A stretch of 25,989 nucleotides of DNA from Spirochaetales bacterium (GTDB lineage Bacteria > Spirochaetota > Spirochaetia > ARS1246). Below, in pieces: positions 6,677 through 15,645 of this stretch (positions within the stretch are counted from its first letter, which is position 1; every line of letters starts with the position of its first letter). The notes beneath the pieces are model-generated. The model had not been told where the DNA came from, made no database searches, and worked only from the letters and a program-made list of their open reading frames with translations. The DNA is taken from positions 15,277 to 41,265 of the forward strand of contig NZCE01000011.1 in the NCBI GenBank assembly GCA_002688185.1, written 5' to 3'. A program made the position numbers and the translations under genes.

Positions 6677-8326
6677 ATGAATCTCCTATATAGTAATCTT
6701 CGATCTCTGGAAAAGCAAAATAGAGCCCTCTGTGAGCGCATTTCTAACGCTCATCCAAATCCGTCGGCCACATTTGTAGAGACAAGTAATGGGCATATTG
6801 TACCGGGGGTGCTGACCCAACGAGGCTTGCGCCTATTACACTCCAGGGTAGATCCGGTTAAGGAGGCGCAACGGATTGCCGACCGATACACAAGCCCAGG
6901 TACATATGTTTTTTTTGGTTTGGGGGGCGGATTCATTATGCGACCGTTTCTCGCTCGGGCAAGCACTGAATTAATCATCATTATCGACTACGACTTAGAT
7001 TCAATACGAGCCATCTGCGAGCACATCGATATGCGATGGCTTTTTGATGATCCACGCACCCGTCTACTGATCGACGAAAATGCCAGCAGCGTCACGGAAG
7101 CATGTTTGTCATATTATATTCCGTATCTGCACGGCAATCTCACTGTGGTGGCACTCCACCAACGAATATCGATGAATCAATCGTATTTTACCACCATGTA
7201 TTCCGTTTTGGGAGTCTTTGAATCTACGGTCGCTAGAGACACCTCCACTCAATCACGTTTCGGCAGAAGATGGCTTAAAAACATCATTGCAAACGCCGGA
7301 GCTATGCCAGATCGCATGCCTTCGGGGGAGATTGTCGACGAATTTCATATTATCGCGGCCGGACCGTCCCTGGAACGATCGATTCCATACATCAAGTCGG
7401 TTATCGGCGGCAGATCCGGAATCATCGCCACAGATACTTCTCTCCCCCTATTGCTCCACGAGGGAATTTCTCCGGACTACGCGATCTCAATTGACTGTCA
7501 GCACCACTCCTATCATCACTTTTTTGGGGAGTTGCCGGATACGACGATCCTTGTACTTTCCCTTTCTTCTGCTCCAAGCCTCGCCCGGAGATGCAAGCGG
7601 GTTCAGTTTATGGCTGATGGTCATCCATTCTCCCAATATCTTTCGCAAAAATGGTGTCACATCCCGACGGTGGACACTTCGGGCGGGAATGTTACACATT
7701 CCGCGCTATCACTTGCTTATCAGCTGGGCGCAATAAGAGTTGTAGTGCACGGTGCCGATTTTTCGTACCCAAAGGGTAAATCTTATGCTCGCAAGACCTA
7801 CCTTTATCCTCTCTTCCACAGCTGCCAGGCAAGGCGTACGCCACTAGAGTCGCTCTTTACGCGGTTTATCTTGGATAATCAAACATTGACGGCAACGGCG
7901 ACCTCGGCCGGCATATCTTACACAAATGAAATTCTAACTTCGTATAAAAAGGCCCTTGAGGAATACGCCTCGGTCTTACCTGTCCAATGTTCGTTTTTCG
8001 GCAAGGAAGAAATGCGGCTGACACGAAAGCATATTGAAGCCGCACCGGAGCGGATCCGGGCTACAACCCTTCGTAGCAATCATTCGGGATCGTGGCCAGC
8101 CTTCGCCGCCGGCATTCTAACTCTGTTGCAGAATCTCCCGTATCCTACCGGACCGATCATTGAGTACGTAGACCGTCTTGACGTCGCTCAACGCGATTTG
8201 GTCACGGCGTTCCTGCCCTATTGCGCGTTTGCACACACGCACGGTGGAACTGCTTCAGATATCGGCTCGCGGCTCCTTGCAAGGGCTCTCCACGAAGCAA
8301 TCGAGCTTTTGGCGGATCAGGGCTGA
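6677..8326 (+). CDS. Motility-associated Maf (DUF115) glycosyltransferase-like protein, 549 aa
   Basis: This is the better-conserved of two tandem Maf proteins. It has the N-terminal G-rich strand-loop YVFFGLGGGFIMRPFL (residues about 77-92), FGRRWLKNIIANAG (about 195-208), FHIIAAGPSLERSIPYI (about 223-239), then PDYAISIDCQ and VVHGADFSYPKGKSYARKTY, all typical of the DUF115 core and its C-terminal extension. The predicted role is cytoplasmic transfer of a sugar, classically to flagellin. It follows the first Maf by seven bases. A GGAG lies directly against the ATG with no spacer, so initiation probably relies on coupling. Its last ten bases overlap the convergent MEMO1-family gene. Confidence 0.87.
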   Translation: MNLLYSNLRSLEKQNRALCERISNAHPNPSATFVETSNGHIVPGVLTQRGLRLLHSRVDPVKEAQRIADRYTSPGTYVFFGLGGGFIMRPFLARASTELIIIIDYDLDSIRAICEHIDMRWLFDDPRTRLLIDENASSVTEACLSYYIPYLHGNLTVVALHQRISMNQSYFTTMYSVLGVFESTVARDTSTQSRFGRRWLKNIIANAGAMPDRMPSGEIVDEFHIIAAGPSLERSIPYIKSVIGGRSGIIATDTSLPLLLHEGISPDYAISIDCQHHSYHHFFGELPDTTILVLSLSSAPSLARRCKRVQFMADGHPFSQYLSQKWCHIPTVDTSGGNVTHSALSLAYQLGAIRVVVHGADFSYPKGKSYARKTYLYPLFHSCQARRTPLESLFTRFILDNQTLTATATSAGISYTNEILTSYKKALEEYASVLPVQCSFFGKEEMRLTRKHIEAAPERIRATTLRSNHSGSWPAFAAGILTLLQNLPYPTGPIIEYVDRLDVAQRDLVTAFLPYCAFAHTHGGTASDIGSRLLARALHEAIELLADQG

Positions 8327-9147
8327 TAACAAATACCGGCATACCCTACAAATGATTCTGATTTATGATAATCATAACTCATCCGATATCCCAGGAGGGT
8401 GCCTTTCTCACTGCCCCGTAGGGCCGCAAAGAAAGCTGCTGCCGCCGCAGCCCCCGCCGAGCACGCTGAGCTTTTCTCATTTGCGTGCTGGAGGGCCAAT
8501 TCCAAATTCATCGACAACAGATGCTCGATAATAACTCGATCATTCTGCTCGCGTACCCATTGAATTGCATCGTCTCCATGGCCTGCCGGCATAAATCCGT
8601 ACGCCGGTCCGTAATGAGTGAAATCCGTGGATCCAAGCACCGAGATGCGTACGCTCAGACCCTGAGATATCTCGTGTAGCGCCTTCCCGAGGGTGGTGGC
8701 CGCGCCGGTTGGCGATACTCGCAGATATATCACTCGGGCACGTGGAAACTTATGCTTAATCAGAGGCAACTGAATCTCAACAGTATTGTCTGACCATGAA
8801 TCCGGGGTTACTTCAACAGTGTCAAACAGCCTTTTTCGGATTGAATTTTCCGCCTTTATTGGGCCAAGAGGGGTCTCGAACTCATCCTCAACTGCACAGA
8901 GGATTTTATCTGAAGGCGGCAGATGTCCGCCCACCACGGCGATAACGTCGGATTCCCTGTCAAGGCATGAGACAACATGGTTTGCCAATTCACCAGAGAA
9001 ATCCCATCCCGCATGAGGGGCAATGCCCGTAAAAGCCGACGGCAGGTTCTTATCTAGCTTTTCATCCCATTGTGTAATGACGCGTTCGGTTTGGCGACGA
9101 GTCTCTGGGTACCACCCCGAGGGCAATCCTCGTGTTCGTATCGGCAT
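8317..9147 (-). CDS. MEMO1-family protein (AmmeMemoRadiSam system protein B type), 276 aa
   Basis: The family is identified by GIAPHAGWDFSG, VVGGHLPPSD, STDFTHYGPAYGFMPAG and the Cys-containing SACSAGAAAAAAFFAAL near the C-terminus. The His, Asp and Cys residues in these blocks correspond to the non-haem-iron dioxygenase-like pocket of MEMO1 and LigB-related proteins. The biochemical role in bacteria is not settled; relatives often sit beside AMMECR1 and a radical SAM gene, which are absent here. I place the start at the ATG at 9145-9147 because GAGGAGG lies six bases upstream; a longer frame to 9228 exists but has no such site. The downstream end overlaps the second Maf gene tail by ten bases. 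It appears monocistronic. Confidence 0.85.
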   Translation of the reverse strand: MPIRTRGLPSGWYPETRRQTERVITQWDEKLDKNLPSAFTGIAPHAGWDFSGELANHVVSCLDRESDVIAVVGGHLPPSDKILCAVEDEFETPLGPIKAENSIRKRLFDTVEVTPDSWSDNTVEIQLPLIKHKFPRARVIYLRVSPTGAATTLGKALHEISQGLSVRISVLGSTDFTHYGPAYGFMPAGHGDDAIQWVREQNDRVIIEHLLSMNLELALQHANEKSSACSAGAAAAAAFFAALRGSEKGTLLGYRMSYDYHKSESFVGYAGICYQP

Positions 9148-9258
9148 CGCGGTCCTCCTCATTATTCGAGCGGAAACGTCTAAATATGTCCAATATTCTT
9201 GCAGAATTTGCCGATGCTGTATAACCATTGGGGCTATATTTGGAATTGCTGAATGGTC

Positions 9259-9288
9259 TGTACACGGTTCTTTTTTTCAACGTATAAT
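9259..9288 (+). promoter_or_regulatory. Sigma-70-type promoter abutting the start codon of the GGDEF-like gene
   Basis: A perfect TATAAT at 9283-9288 is preceded 18 bases upstream by TGTACA (9259-9264, four of six matches to TTGACA). The ATG at 9296 begins eight bases after the -10 hexamer, where transcription would normally start, and no Shine-Dalgarno lies between them. A leaderless mRNA is therefore predicted. Confidence 0.55.
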
Positions 9289-9295
9289 CAATATC

Positions 9296-10621
9296 ATGAA
9301 TAAAAGGCTAACAATCGCGTATAGCATCTTCAGCCTGGTTGTTTTCTCATTTCTAATTGTATGGTTTGTGTTCCGAGCAATCAACACCCGGTCGGAAAAT
9401 TTTGCCGAGGCAAGTGCAGAGCTCGAAACGGTAAAAAAAACGATCACCTCATCCTACCTTGCGGAAGGTTCATTTTCCTCTGAATATTTTGCCTCTCGGA
9501 TGAAAGAGCTTGTCTCCAGCAGCGACCAATTAAAGGCTGTGGTGATATACGGCAAAAGCACCAGCGTCGAGTACGCCGTTTCATCCGACGCATCATATAT
9601 CTCCATGGGACCGGCGGGTGGCGGTGAACCGGGAGCAGAGCCTGAGTTTTCCGCAAATAAAATCCAGGATATGATAATCAGCTCGCCGGTGATTATACCC
9701 ACGACTGACGGCGTACGAGTGGAAACTATGTTCCGTATTCTCAGCAGATCGGACATTTTTCCCATTATCCGTGAATTATTGATAGGACTTCTGTCATTCC
9801 TTCTCATAACGGCAATCATGATTCTTGTATCTCCCCATCTCAAAAAAATCGACAGCCCTTTAACCGAGGACGATCCTACCGGTCGCATGCCAGAGGATCC
9901 AAAAACCATATCGCCGGAGATAGATCATCAAAGATACGCTGCGTCCGCATCGGAGACTCAAGGGAGCTTTGATACTCCTGCGAGCCCTTCGGCGAGCCCT
10001 TCGGCGAGCCCTCCTGCGAGCCCTTCGGCCCAAAACGGTGGTGCCGATGCCGACATTGAAGACGACACGACTTTGGAGCCTACGCCTGAAGATGTCGATC
10101 GCGGTGAGGTGAACGGCCTATATTCGCCAAAGACAAATCTCGGGTGGGAAAACTATCTCGTGGAGCGCTTAAGCGCAGAGCTCAGGCGAGCCGCATCTTT
10201 TGACCAAGATTTAGTGCTGTTCCTCTGCGCAGCTCGTGGCATCACCAAGGAAGGAAAACTTTTTGCCGATATTGCGCAAGGGGCCATCGAGTTTTTCAGC
10301 TTCCGAGACCTCTGCTTTGAATACGGGAACTCAGGTTTCGGGGTCGTTATTCCTAATATCGATCTCGACCAGGGAATAGACAGAGTGGAGGCATTTATGG
10401 CCAAAGCTAATATAATTACTAAGGGCACTAAGCGAGCGATTAAGATCACGTCGGGCCTGAGCGCTCGGAATGGAAGATTGATTAGCGGGGACAGGATTAT
10501 GCGCGAGGCCGAAGGTGCATTACGAAAGGCCCGTGATGAGGAAAACGGGATCGTCGCATTTCGCGTGGACCCGCAGAAGTACAGGGAATATCTCTCATCA
10601 AAGCCTGCGGCCGGCAGCTAA
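9296..10621 (+). CDS. Membrane sensor protein with a degenerate GGDEF-like cytoplasmic domain, 441 aa
   Basis: I chose the ATG at 9296 (MNKRLTIAYSIFSLVVFSF) because the longer frame back to 9023 crosses the MEMO1-family start region and has non-coding-like composition. The protein has a transmembrane helix at residues about 7-27, a roughly 130-residue periplasmic region, and a second helix at about 157-179. A Ser/Pro/Ala linker (228-245) follows, then a domain at about 280-430 resembling the GGDEF fold (LSAELRRAASFDQDLVLFLC, FRDLCFEYGNSGFGVVIPN, ITSGLSAR, REAEGALRKAR). The GG(D/E)EF signature is replaced by YGNSGFG (343-349), so diguanylate cyclase activity is unlikely. It may bind a nucleotide or act as a structural signalling module. 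The gene is monocistronic, and its stop overlaps the convergent rnz by four bases. Confidence 0.8.
   Translation: MNKRLTIAYSIFSLVVFSFLIVWFVFRAINTRSENFAEASAELETVKKTITSSYLAEGSFSSEYFASRMKELVSSSDQLKAVVIYGKSTSVEYAVSSDASYISMGPAGGGEPGAEPEFSANKIQDMIISSPVIIPTTDGVRVETMFRILSRSDIFPIIRELLIGLLSFLLITAIMILVSPHLKKIDSPLTEDDPTGRMPEDPKTISPEIDHQRYAASASETQGSFDTPASPSASPSASPPASPSAQNGGADADIEDDTTLEPTPEDVDRGEVNGLYSPKTNLGWENYLVERLSAELRRAASFDQDLVLFLCAARGITKEGKLFADIAQGAIEFFSFRDLCFEYGNSGFGVVIPNIDLDQGIDRVEAFMAKANIITKGTKRAIKITSGLSARNGRLISGDRIMREAEGALRKARDEENGIVAFRVDPQKYREYLSSKPAAGS
9980..10027 (+). repeat. Four tandem 12-bp units encoding the Ala-Ser-Pro-Ser-type linker
   Basis: The unit GCGAGCCCTTCG occurs at 9980, 9992 and 10016, with a two-base variant at 10004. 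It encodes the Ala-Ser-Pro-Ser/Pro linker between the second membrane helix and the GGDEF-like domain. In-frame expansion or contraction would change linker length. Confidence 0.92.
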
Positions 10622-11547
10622 TCTTGAAATGGGATGTTGATTATTTTTCTGTCCCGCGTAAGAAAGCTCTCGCGAAAGGCGCCTTTTGCTTCTTGAAGCA
10701 GCCTCTGCAGATCTCGCTCGGCATAACGCGGGCTATAGTGGATCAATCCGAGCTTTTTCACGCCGCCGGCATCTTTGGCGATTTTGCCCGCTTGCTTGGC
10801 CGTGAGATGTTTTTTTTCGTTGGCGCTCTCGAGAAGGTCCTCTGTAAACATTCCTTCACAGATTAGGAGATCCGAGTTACAGACCTCCGGTGCAATGCTT
10901 TTCAAGAAAACCGTGTCAGTCACATAGGAAAATTTCCGTCCAGAGCGAGGCGAACCGAGGACTAAATCAGGCTTGATCTCTACTCCGTTTTCCAAAGATA
11001 TTGCATTGCCACTCTGGAGCTTGGCCCATAATGGTCCCTCAGGGACTCCAAGGTTTTTCGCCCGATCCGGGTAAAACACCCCCGGGCGCATCTTCTCCTC
11101 AAACGCGTAGCCGTAGCACGGCTTTGAGTGCCTAAGGCCAAATGCCCGAACTCGAAAGCCTTTACCCTGATAGATCTCCCCCGGTCCATCGATTTCTCTA
11201 ATTATAATGTCATAGTTAATATGCATGTCGAGAATATTTCGGTTTGCCTCGACGTAGCTCCTTATCTTTGGAGGACCATAAATAAAGAGCGGATCATCCC
11301 TGTCAACTTGAGACGAAAGCATCAGGATTCCCGGCAATCCCGTCACGTGATCAGCGTGGGTATGTGAAATAAAAATAGCCGAAATTTTTTTCCAGCGAAG
11401 GTTGAGTCTTCTCAGAGAAACCTGAGTTCCTTCACCGCAGTCAAAAAGAAAAAGATCCCCCTCCCGCCTAAGCAAAACAGACGTAAGGTGTCTTCCGGGA
11501 AGCGGCATCATCCCGCCGCATCCCAAGACAAATGTCTCTAGGTTCAT
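10618..11547 (-). CDS. rnz: Ribonuclease Z (tRNA 3' processing endonuclease)
   Basis: This 309-aa metallo-beta-lactamase-fold protein has the length and motifs of short-form RNase Z, which cleaves pre-tRNA 3' trailers. The zinc motif is HTHADHVTG (His62, His64, Asp66, His67). Also present are the N-terminal LGCGGMMPLPGRHLTSVLL, FDCGEGTQ, the RHSKPCYGY block, SYVTDT with the metal-bridging Asp, HLTAKQAG and the C-terminal LIHYSPRY. The family exosite region appears in the middle (PDRAKNLGVPEGPLW). It lies 27 bases downstream of clpC and is probably the last gene of the long minus-strand run. I see no clear Shine-Dalgarno before its ATG. Its tail overlaps the convergent sensor gene by four bases. 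Confidence 0.95.
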   Translation of the reverse strand: MNLETFVLGCGGMMPLPGRHLTSVLLRREGDLFLFDCGEGTQVSLRRLNLRWKKISAIFISHTHADHVTGLPGILMLSSQVDRDDPLFIYGPPKIRSYVEANRNILDMHINYDIIIREIDGPGEIYQGKGFRVRAFGLRHSKPCYGYAFEEKMRPGVFYPDRAKNLGVPEGPLWAKLQSGNAISLENGVEIKPDLVLGSPRSGRKFSYVTDTVFLKSIAPEVCNSDLLICEGMFTEDLLESANEKKHLTAKQAGKIAKDAGGVKKLGLIHYSPRYAERDLQRLLQEAKGAFRESFLTRDRKIINIPFQD

Positions 11548-11574
11548 GAGCTTTGTTTTATGTGTTGGCTAGAA

Positions 11575-14070
11575 TCAGCCGGGAACACCGGCCGGCTCTT
11601 CCTTCTTCTCCGGTGTCTTAATCTGAAACTTAAGCTTTTCCTTCCTGGCAGAAACGACAACCATACTTCCGCTTGGACATCTGCCTTTTAGAATCTCCAT
11701 GGACATTGGATCTTCCAATTCTTTCTGGATCGCCCGCCGCAACGGCCGCGCCCCAAACTTAACATCAAAGCCTTGGTTGATTAAAAACTCCTTTGCGCTC
11801 TTTTTCAGATCGATGGTGATATTCAACTCGAGCAATCTTAGCTTTACCTCGTCGAGCATAATCTCGAGTATCTTCATCACCTCAGGGCGTGTCAGGCTAT
11901 GGAACACCATTATCTCATCAACACGATTAAGAAACTCAGGGCGAAAAATCCGTCTGAGCTGATTCATGGCAGACGCCTTGATTTCACTATACGACATTAC
12001 ACCTTGTTCAGACTGAAATCCCAGGGCCGATTCTTTGGAAATCTCTCTGGCCCCAGCGTTTGAGGTCATGATTAATACTGTGTTTCTAAATGAAACCTTG
12101 TGTCCTAGATTGTCCTGCAACTCGCCCTCTTCCAGTACCTGCAGCAAAATATTAAACACATCTGGGTGAGCCTTTTCTATCTCGTCCAGCAGTACGACGC
12201 TATAGGGGCGTCTTCTGATCTTTTCCGTCAAAAGACCGCCCTCTTCATAACCCACATATCCGGGGGGTGCCCCGACGAGACGTGAGACCGTGTGCTTCTC
12301 CATAAAGTCCGACATGTCCAGACGAACCAACGCATCCTGATTTCCAAAAAGAAACTCTGAGAGGGTTTTTGCGAGCTCGGTCTTTCCAACGCCGGTGGGA
12401 CCAAGAAAGATAAAAGAACCAAGGGGACGTCTTGGCGAGCTCAATCCCGTCCGTGATCTCCTAATTGCCGCCGCAATGGCCTCAATAGCGTTGTTCTGGC
12501 CGATGATTCGCTCATGCAGCTCTTCCTCAATTCGTAATAGTCGCTCCGATTCAGTCTCAACAAGTCTTGACAGCGGAATGCCGGTTATATTGGAAATAAT
12601 CTCTTGAATATCTTCCTCAGATACAACGTTCTTTTCGTACCTAAGGCTTTGCTGCCAATCCTTTTTAATAGAGTCGACCTGTTCTCTGAGTCGATGTACC
12701 GAATCACGTACCTCTATGGCCTTCTCGAAATTTTGCGTGTTGACCAACGACATTTTTTCCGTCGTGAGGATCTCAATCTGCTTTTCTAAATCCCCCAACT
12801 CCCGGGGAGGAACACTGTTTTGAATGCGTTTATTTGATCCAGCCTCATCAATAAGATCGATTGCTTTGTCGGGCAAAAATCTGTCTGAAATATATCTGCT
12901 CGAAAGTAACGCTGCGGCCTTAACGGCTTCTTCTGTATACGAGACGTTGTGGTGATCTTCATAATTTCCCTTGATGCCGTTGAGAATTTCAATCGTCTCG
13001 TCAGCGGTGGGTTCAGAGACAAAAATCGGTTGAAATCTTCGCTCCAAAGCAGCGTCCTTCTCAATATATTTTTTGTACTCATTGAGGGTGGTTGCGCCGA
13101 TGCACTGCAATTCCCCCCGTGAGAGAGCCGGTTTGAGCATATTTGACGCATCAATCGCCCCTTCCGCGCCACCTGCCCCGATGATGGTATGGAGCTCATC
13201 GATAAAGAGAATAACGTTGCCCGCGGTGATAATCTCCTTCATCACCCTCTTGAGCCGCTCCTCAAACTCGCCGCGGTATTTTGTCCCGGCGATTAGCGAT
13301 GCGAGATCCAGGGTAAGGACCCGCTTGCCCATGAGTACCTCAGGCGCCGACCCATTAACAATCTTCTGGGCCAGCCCCTCAACGATAGCTGTTTTTCCCA
13401 CGCCGGGCTCGCCAATCAGCACAGGATTGTTTTTAGTTCTCCTCGCGAGAATTTGGATGACGCGCCGGATTTCAGTCCGCCTGCCAATGACCGGGTCAAG
13501 TTTCTTTTGGACGGCATAGTCGGTCAGGTCCCGCGAGAACTCATCAAGAGTCGGTGTCGTTTTCTTACCACCCGACTGCTGCTTTCTCTTCTGGCCTTGC
13601 TGGATTATGCTCTTCTTTTTACCGCCTTCACCCTTGCCACTCAATTCCACAATCATCTCCCGGAGCATTTCCACGCTGACTGATTGCCGTGCAAAATACC
13701 GGGCCACCACACTGCCGGTCTCCTTGGCGGCAGCGAGAAGCAAATGCTCAGTTCCAATGTATTCGTGTCCGAGAGCCTTGGCCTCCTCCGTTGAGTCATC
13801 CAGAAGCTTTTTCCCTCGTTTTGAAGCCGGCACATCACCAAGGATGAATCCGGAGTGTTTTTTTGGAATGTTTCTTTCAATTTCCAGTTGCATTTCTACG
13901 GGATCAATGCTCAACTTTTGGATTGCTTTAAACCCGAGACCTTCTCCGTCTTTTAGTAGCGCGAGAATGATGTGCTCAGGAAGCAGTTGGTCCGAATGAA
14001 ATCTCTTTGCCTCCTCCTGTGCAAAAATCGTCAAAATTCTCTGCGCTCTCTGTGTCAGGCCTTTAAACAT
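11575..14070 (-). CDS. clpC: AAA+ unfoldase ClpC
   Basis: An 831-aa HSP100 protein that unfolds substrates and feeds ClpP. Domains in order are the Clp N-terminal double repeat (residues about 1-145), AAA-1 with Walker A GEPGVGKT (220-227) and Walker B ILFIDE (287-292), a UVR-containing middle domain (about 427-462), AAA-2 with GPTGVGKT (557-564) and [13 protein letters not shown], and an ALGFQ segment consistent with the ClpP-docking loop. The UVR-type middle domain separates ClpC from ClpA and ClpB. I start it at the ATG at 14070, with GGAGG five bases upstream; a GTG at 14094 would add eight residues overlapping mcsB. It follows mcsB by 14 bases, as in Firmicutes, where McsB marks proteins with phosphoarginine for ClpCP. 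Confidence 0.96.
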   Translation of the reverse strand: MFKGLTQRAQRILTIFAQEEAKRFHSDQLLPEHIILALLKDGEGLGFKAIQKLSIDPVEMQLEIERNIPKKHSGFILGDVPASKRGKKLLDDSTEEAKALGHEYIGTEHLLLAAAKETGSVVARYFARQSVSVEMLREMIVELSGKGEGGKKKSIIQQGQKRKQQSGGKKTTPTLDEFSRDLTDYAVQKKLDPVIGRRTEIRRVIQILARRTKNNPVLIGEPGVGKTAIVEGLAQKIVNGSAPEVLMGKRVLTLDLASLIAGTKYRGEFEERLKRVMKEIITAGNVILFIDELHTIIGAGGAEGAIDASNMLKPALSRGELQCIGATTLNEYKKYIEKDAALERRFQPIFVSEPTADETIEILNGIKGNYEDHHNVSYTEEAVKAAALLSSRYISDRFLPDKAIDLIDEAGSNKRIQNSVPPRELGDLEKQIEILTTEKMSLVNTQNFEKAIEVRDSVHRLREQVDSIKKDWQQSLRYEKNVVSEEDIQEIISNITGIPLSRLVETESERLLRIEEELHERIIGQNNAIEAIAAAIRRSRTGLSSPRRPLGSFIFLGPTGVGKTELAKTLSEFLFGNQDALVRLDMSDFMEKHTVSRLVGAPPGYVGYEEGGLLTEKIRRRPYSVVLLDEIEKAHPDVFNILLQVLEEGELQDNLGHKVSFRNTVLIMTSNAGAREISKESALGFQSEQGVMSYSEIKASAMNQLRRIFRPEFLNRVDEIMVFHSLTRPEVMKILEIMLDEVKLRLLELNITIDLKKSAKEFLINQGFDVKFGARPLRRAIQKELEDPMSMEILKGRCPSGSMVVVSARKEKLKFQIKTPEKKEEPAGVPG

Positions 14071-14084
14071 ATATTCCTCCCAAT

Positions 14085-15155
14085 CTAGAGACACTGGCTC
14101 AGAGCGGTCCGCACAAGCTCAGCTCTGGTGTAATCTATTAAACTAGTATCGGCGCCCGTTTCCCTGCTATCTATCAGAAATTGTATATGGGCCTTCTGCG
14201 TAAGGAATAGAAGAGCGGTAACTCGTTCTATGGGCACAGACACCAATCCGACTGCGGCTCCCAATCTTAAGATAGCTAAATTCCGAATCGCCTCTTTGGA
14301 CTCAAGCAACCTGCAGTGCGTCAATAATCCTGCAGCCCGCATTATCTCATCTTCGAGATCCATTTTCTGTTCTTCAAGCAGCTGGTCACGAGCCTTTCTC
14401 TCATAATGTACCAACTGAGAGATGATTGCATCAAGTTTTTCAATTAATTCTTTTTCACTGATTCCTAATCCCATCTGATTTGAGATTTGGTACATATCAC
14501 CGAGGGAGTGTTCATCGTCGCTGAAAAAACCTTTTACGGTCATTCCAACCTGCACTACTGCTTTCATAGCCTTTTCAATCAGATTGGTGCGTACCAATGC
14601 GGGCAGGTGCACCATCGCAGATGCCCGCAAAGCAGTCCCTGTATTAGCAACTTCGGCGCTTAGATAGCCCCACTCCAAGGACACCGCATAATCAAGCAGA
14701 ATTTCTAGGGCAGAATCAACACCATCAATAGTGTGCCAGCAGTCATCGAGAGACAGTCCGCCGCGAATGCTTGATAATCTGAGATGGTCGATCTCATTTA
14801 TCATACACGACATTCTATCGTCCTTTCTCATCACAATTGCCTTGTGGTTGTTAAGAGAAAATTGCTGGGTGATATAGTTCCGCTCGAGCAACATCCGCCG
14901 TTCGAGAGGAGCTAAGTCCCCCATAAGCGCGGTGCTATACGCGGTGTCTGAGTCAGTGGATTGGAATGCAGACAAGATATCCGATTGAACCTCGCTCTCT
15001 TCATCAGACTGCAGAAGTGGAGGAAATCGGTGCCGATTAAGGTTTCGGGAGATCCGAATCCTGCTCGAAAGCACAACATCATACGCTAGACCCGGCTCCT
15101 GAAACCAGCCGGCGGTATGCTCAACGCCCGGGAACTCAATGATCCGTGTTTTCAC
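14085..15155 (-). CDS. mcsB: McsB-family protein arginine kinase homologue with altered active-site motifs
   Basis: Length (356 aa), position between mcsA and clpC, and the phosphagen-kinase blocks identify Mcs[13 protein letters not shown] (ATP-binding arginines, about 28-39), [25 protein letters not shown] and CRLLESKEA. Compared from memory with B. subtilis McsB, several key positions differ. The guanidine-binding NEED motif reads NEID (120-123). The CPTNVGTGLRAS block reads [12 protein letters not shown], so its conserved Cys is Glu (168). The ATP-phosphate RGxxG reads KGFF (208-211). The regulatory RDxxRA reads IDYTRA (340-345). It may be a pseudokinase or adaptor, or a divergent active kinase. 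The preferred start is GTG at 15155 after AGGA, overlapping mcsA by 20 bases; a TTG at 15167 is the alternative. Confidence 0.88.
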   Translation of the reverse strand: MKTRIIEFPGVEHTAGWFQEPGLAYDVVLSSRIRISRNLNRHRFPPLLQSDEESEVQSDILSAFQSTDSDTAYSTALMGDLAPLERRMLLERNYITQQFSLNNHKAIVMRKDDRMSCMINEIDHLRLSSIRGGLSLDDCWHTIDGVDSALEILLDYAVSLEWGYLSAEVANTGTALRASAMVHLPALVRTNLIEKAMKAVVQVGMTVKGFFSDDEHSLGDMYQISNQMGLGISEKELIEKLDAIISQLVHYERKARDQLLEEQKMDLEDEIMRAAGLLTHCRLLESKEAIRNLAILRLGAAVGLVSVPIERVTALLFLTQKAHIQFLIDSRETGADTSLIDYTRAELVRTALSQCL

Positions 15156-15645
15156 CGGTCCTCTCAATAGATTTGATTTGGTCTCTCAACACGGCGGCGG
15201 TTTCATAATCCTCGTTTTTCACGGCATCCGTCAGCTGAGATTTAAGCCGCTCTCTATCTATGAGCAGCTCCTTATAAGTTTTGAGACTCTGCGGAAGTTT
15301 TCCGCGGTGCCTCACCGCCCCGGAGAGACGCTGATGCATCTTTCTAATCTCAGAGGCGAAGCTCGCGTAACAACCGGGACAGCCCAGTCTGCCCTCTTTT
15401 CTTAAATCAGCGACTTTTGTGCCGCATGTTGAGCACTCATTCTGGGATTCTTGCTCGCCGCCCTCTTTGACTTGGAGAAGGCCGGTCAACAGTTGAGAAA
15501 GAGAAAGCTCGACTTTATCATCCTTCTGGGAAACGCCGCGATCCTGGGCACAAATATCGCAAAGATGCATGTCTATAGTTTCATTGCCGATGATTTGTTG
15601 CACGTGGATTACCGATTCTCGTCTTCCACACACTTCGCATTTCAT
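15136..15645 (-). CDS. mcsA: McsA-like zinc-binding, UVR-domain activator protein
   Basis: A 169-aa protein with two CxxC pairs at the N-terminus (MKCEVCGRR and HLCDICAQD), a second pair set (CSTCG and GCPGC) and a C-terminal UVR motif (LKSQLTDAVKNEDYETAAVL). This is the McsA arrangement: zinc binding followed by a UVR module that contacts ClpC or McsB. In Firmicutes McsA activates the arginine kinase McsB. I start it at the ATG at 15645, since homologues begin directly with the first Cys motif; an ATG at 15681 would add 12 residues. It overlaps mcsB by 20 bases and lies 68 bases after the LolE-like gene. The ctsR gene that normally precedes mcsA is not here. Confidence 0.88.
   Translation of the reverse strand: MKCEVCGRRESVIHVQQIIGNETIDMHLCDICAQDRGVSQKDDKVELSLSQLLTGLLQVKEGGEQESQNECSTCGTKVADLRKEGRLGCPGCYASFASEIRKMHQRLSGAVRHRGKLPQSLKTYKELLIDRERLKSQLTDAVKNEDYETAAVLRDQIKSIERTGENTDH

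Noticed and set aside
7218..7736. 172-codon plus-strand frame inside the second Maf gene
   Set aside because: It is an alternative-frame shadow. The overlapping 549-aa frame carries the DUF115 motifs across the whole interval.
9023..9295. N-terminal extension of the GGDEF-like protein back to 9023
   Set aside because: The extension runs antisense to the MEMO1-family start and has Cys/Arg-rich, non-coding-like composition. A TATAAT lies just before the internal ATG, followed by a typical membrane anchor.
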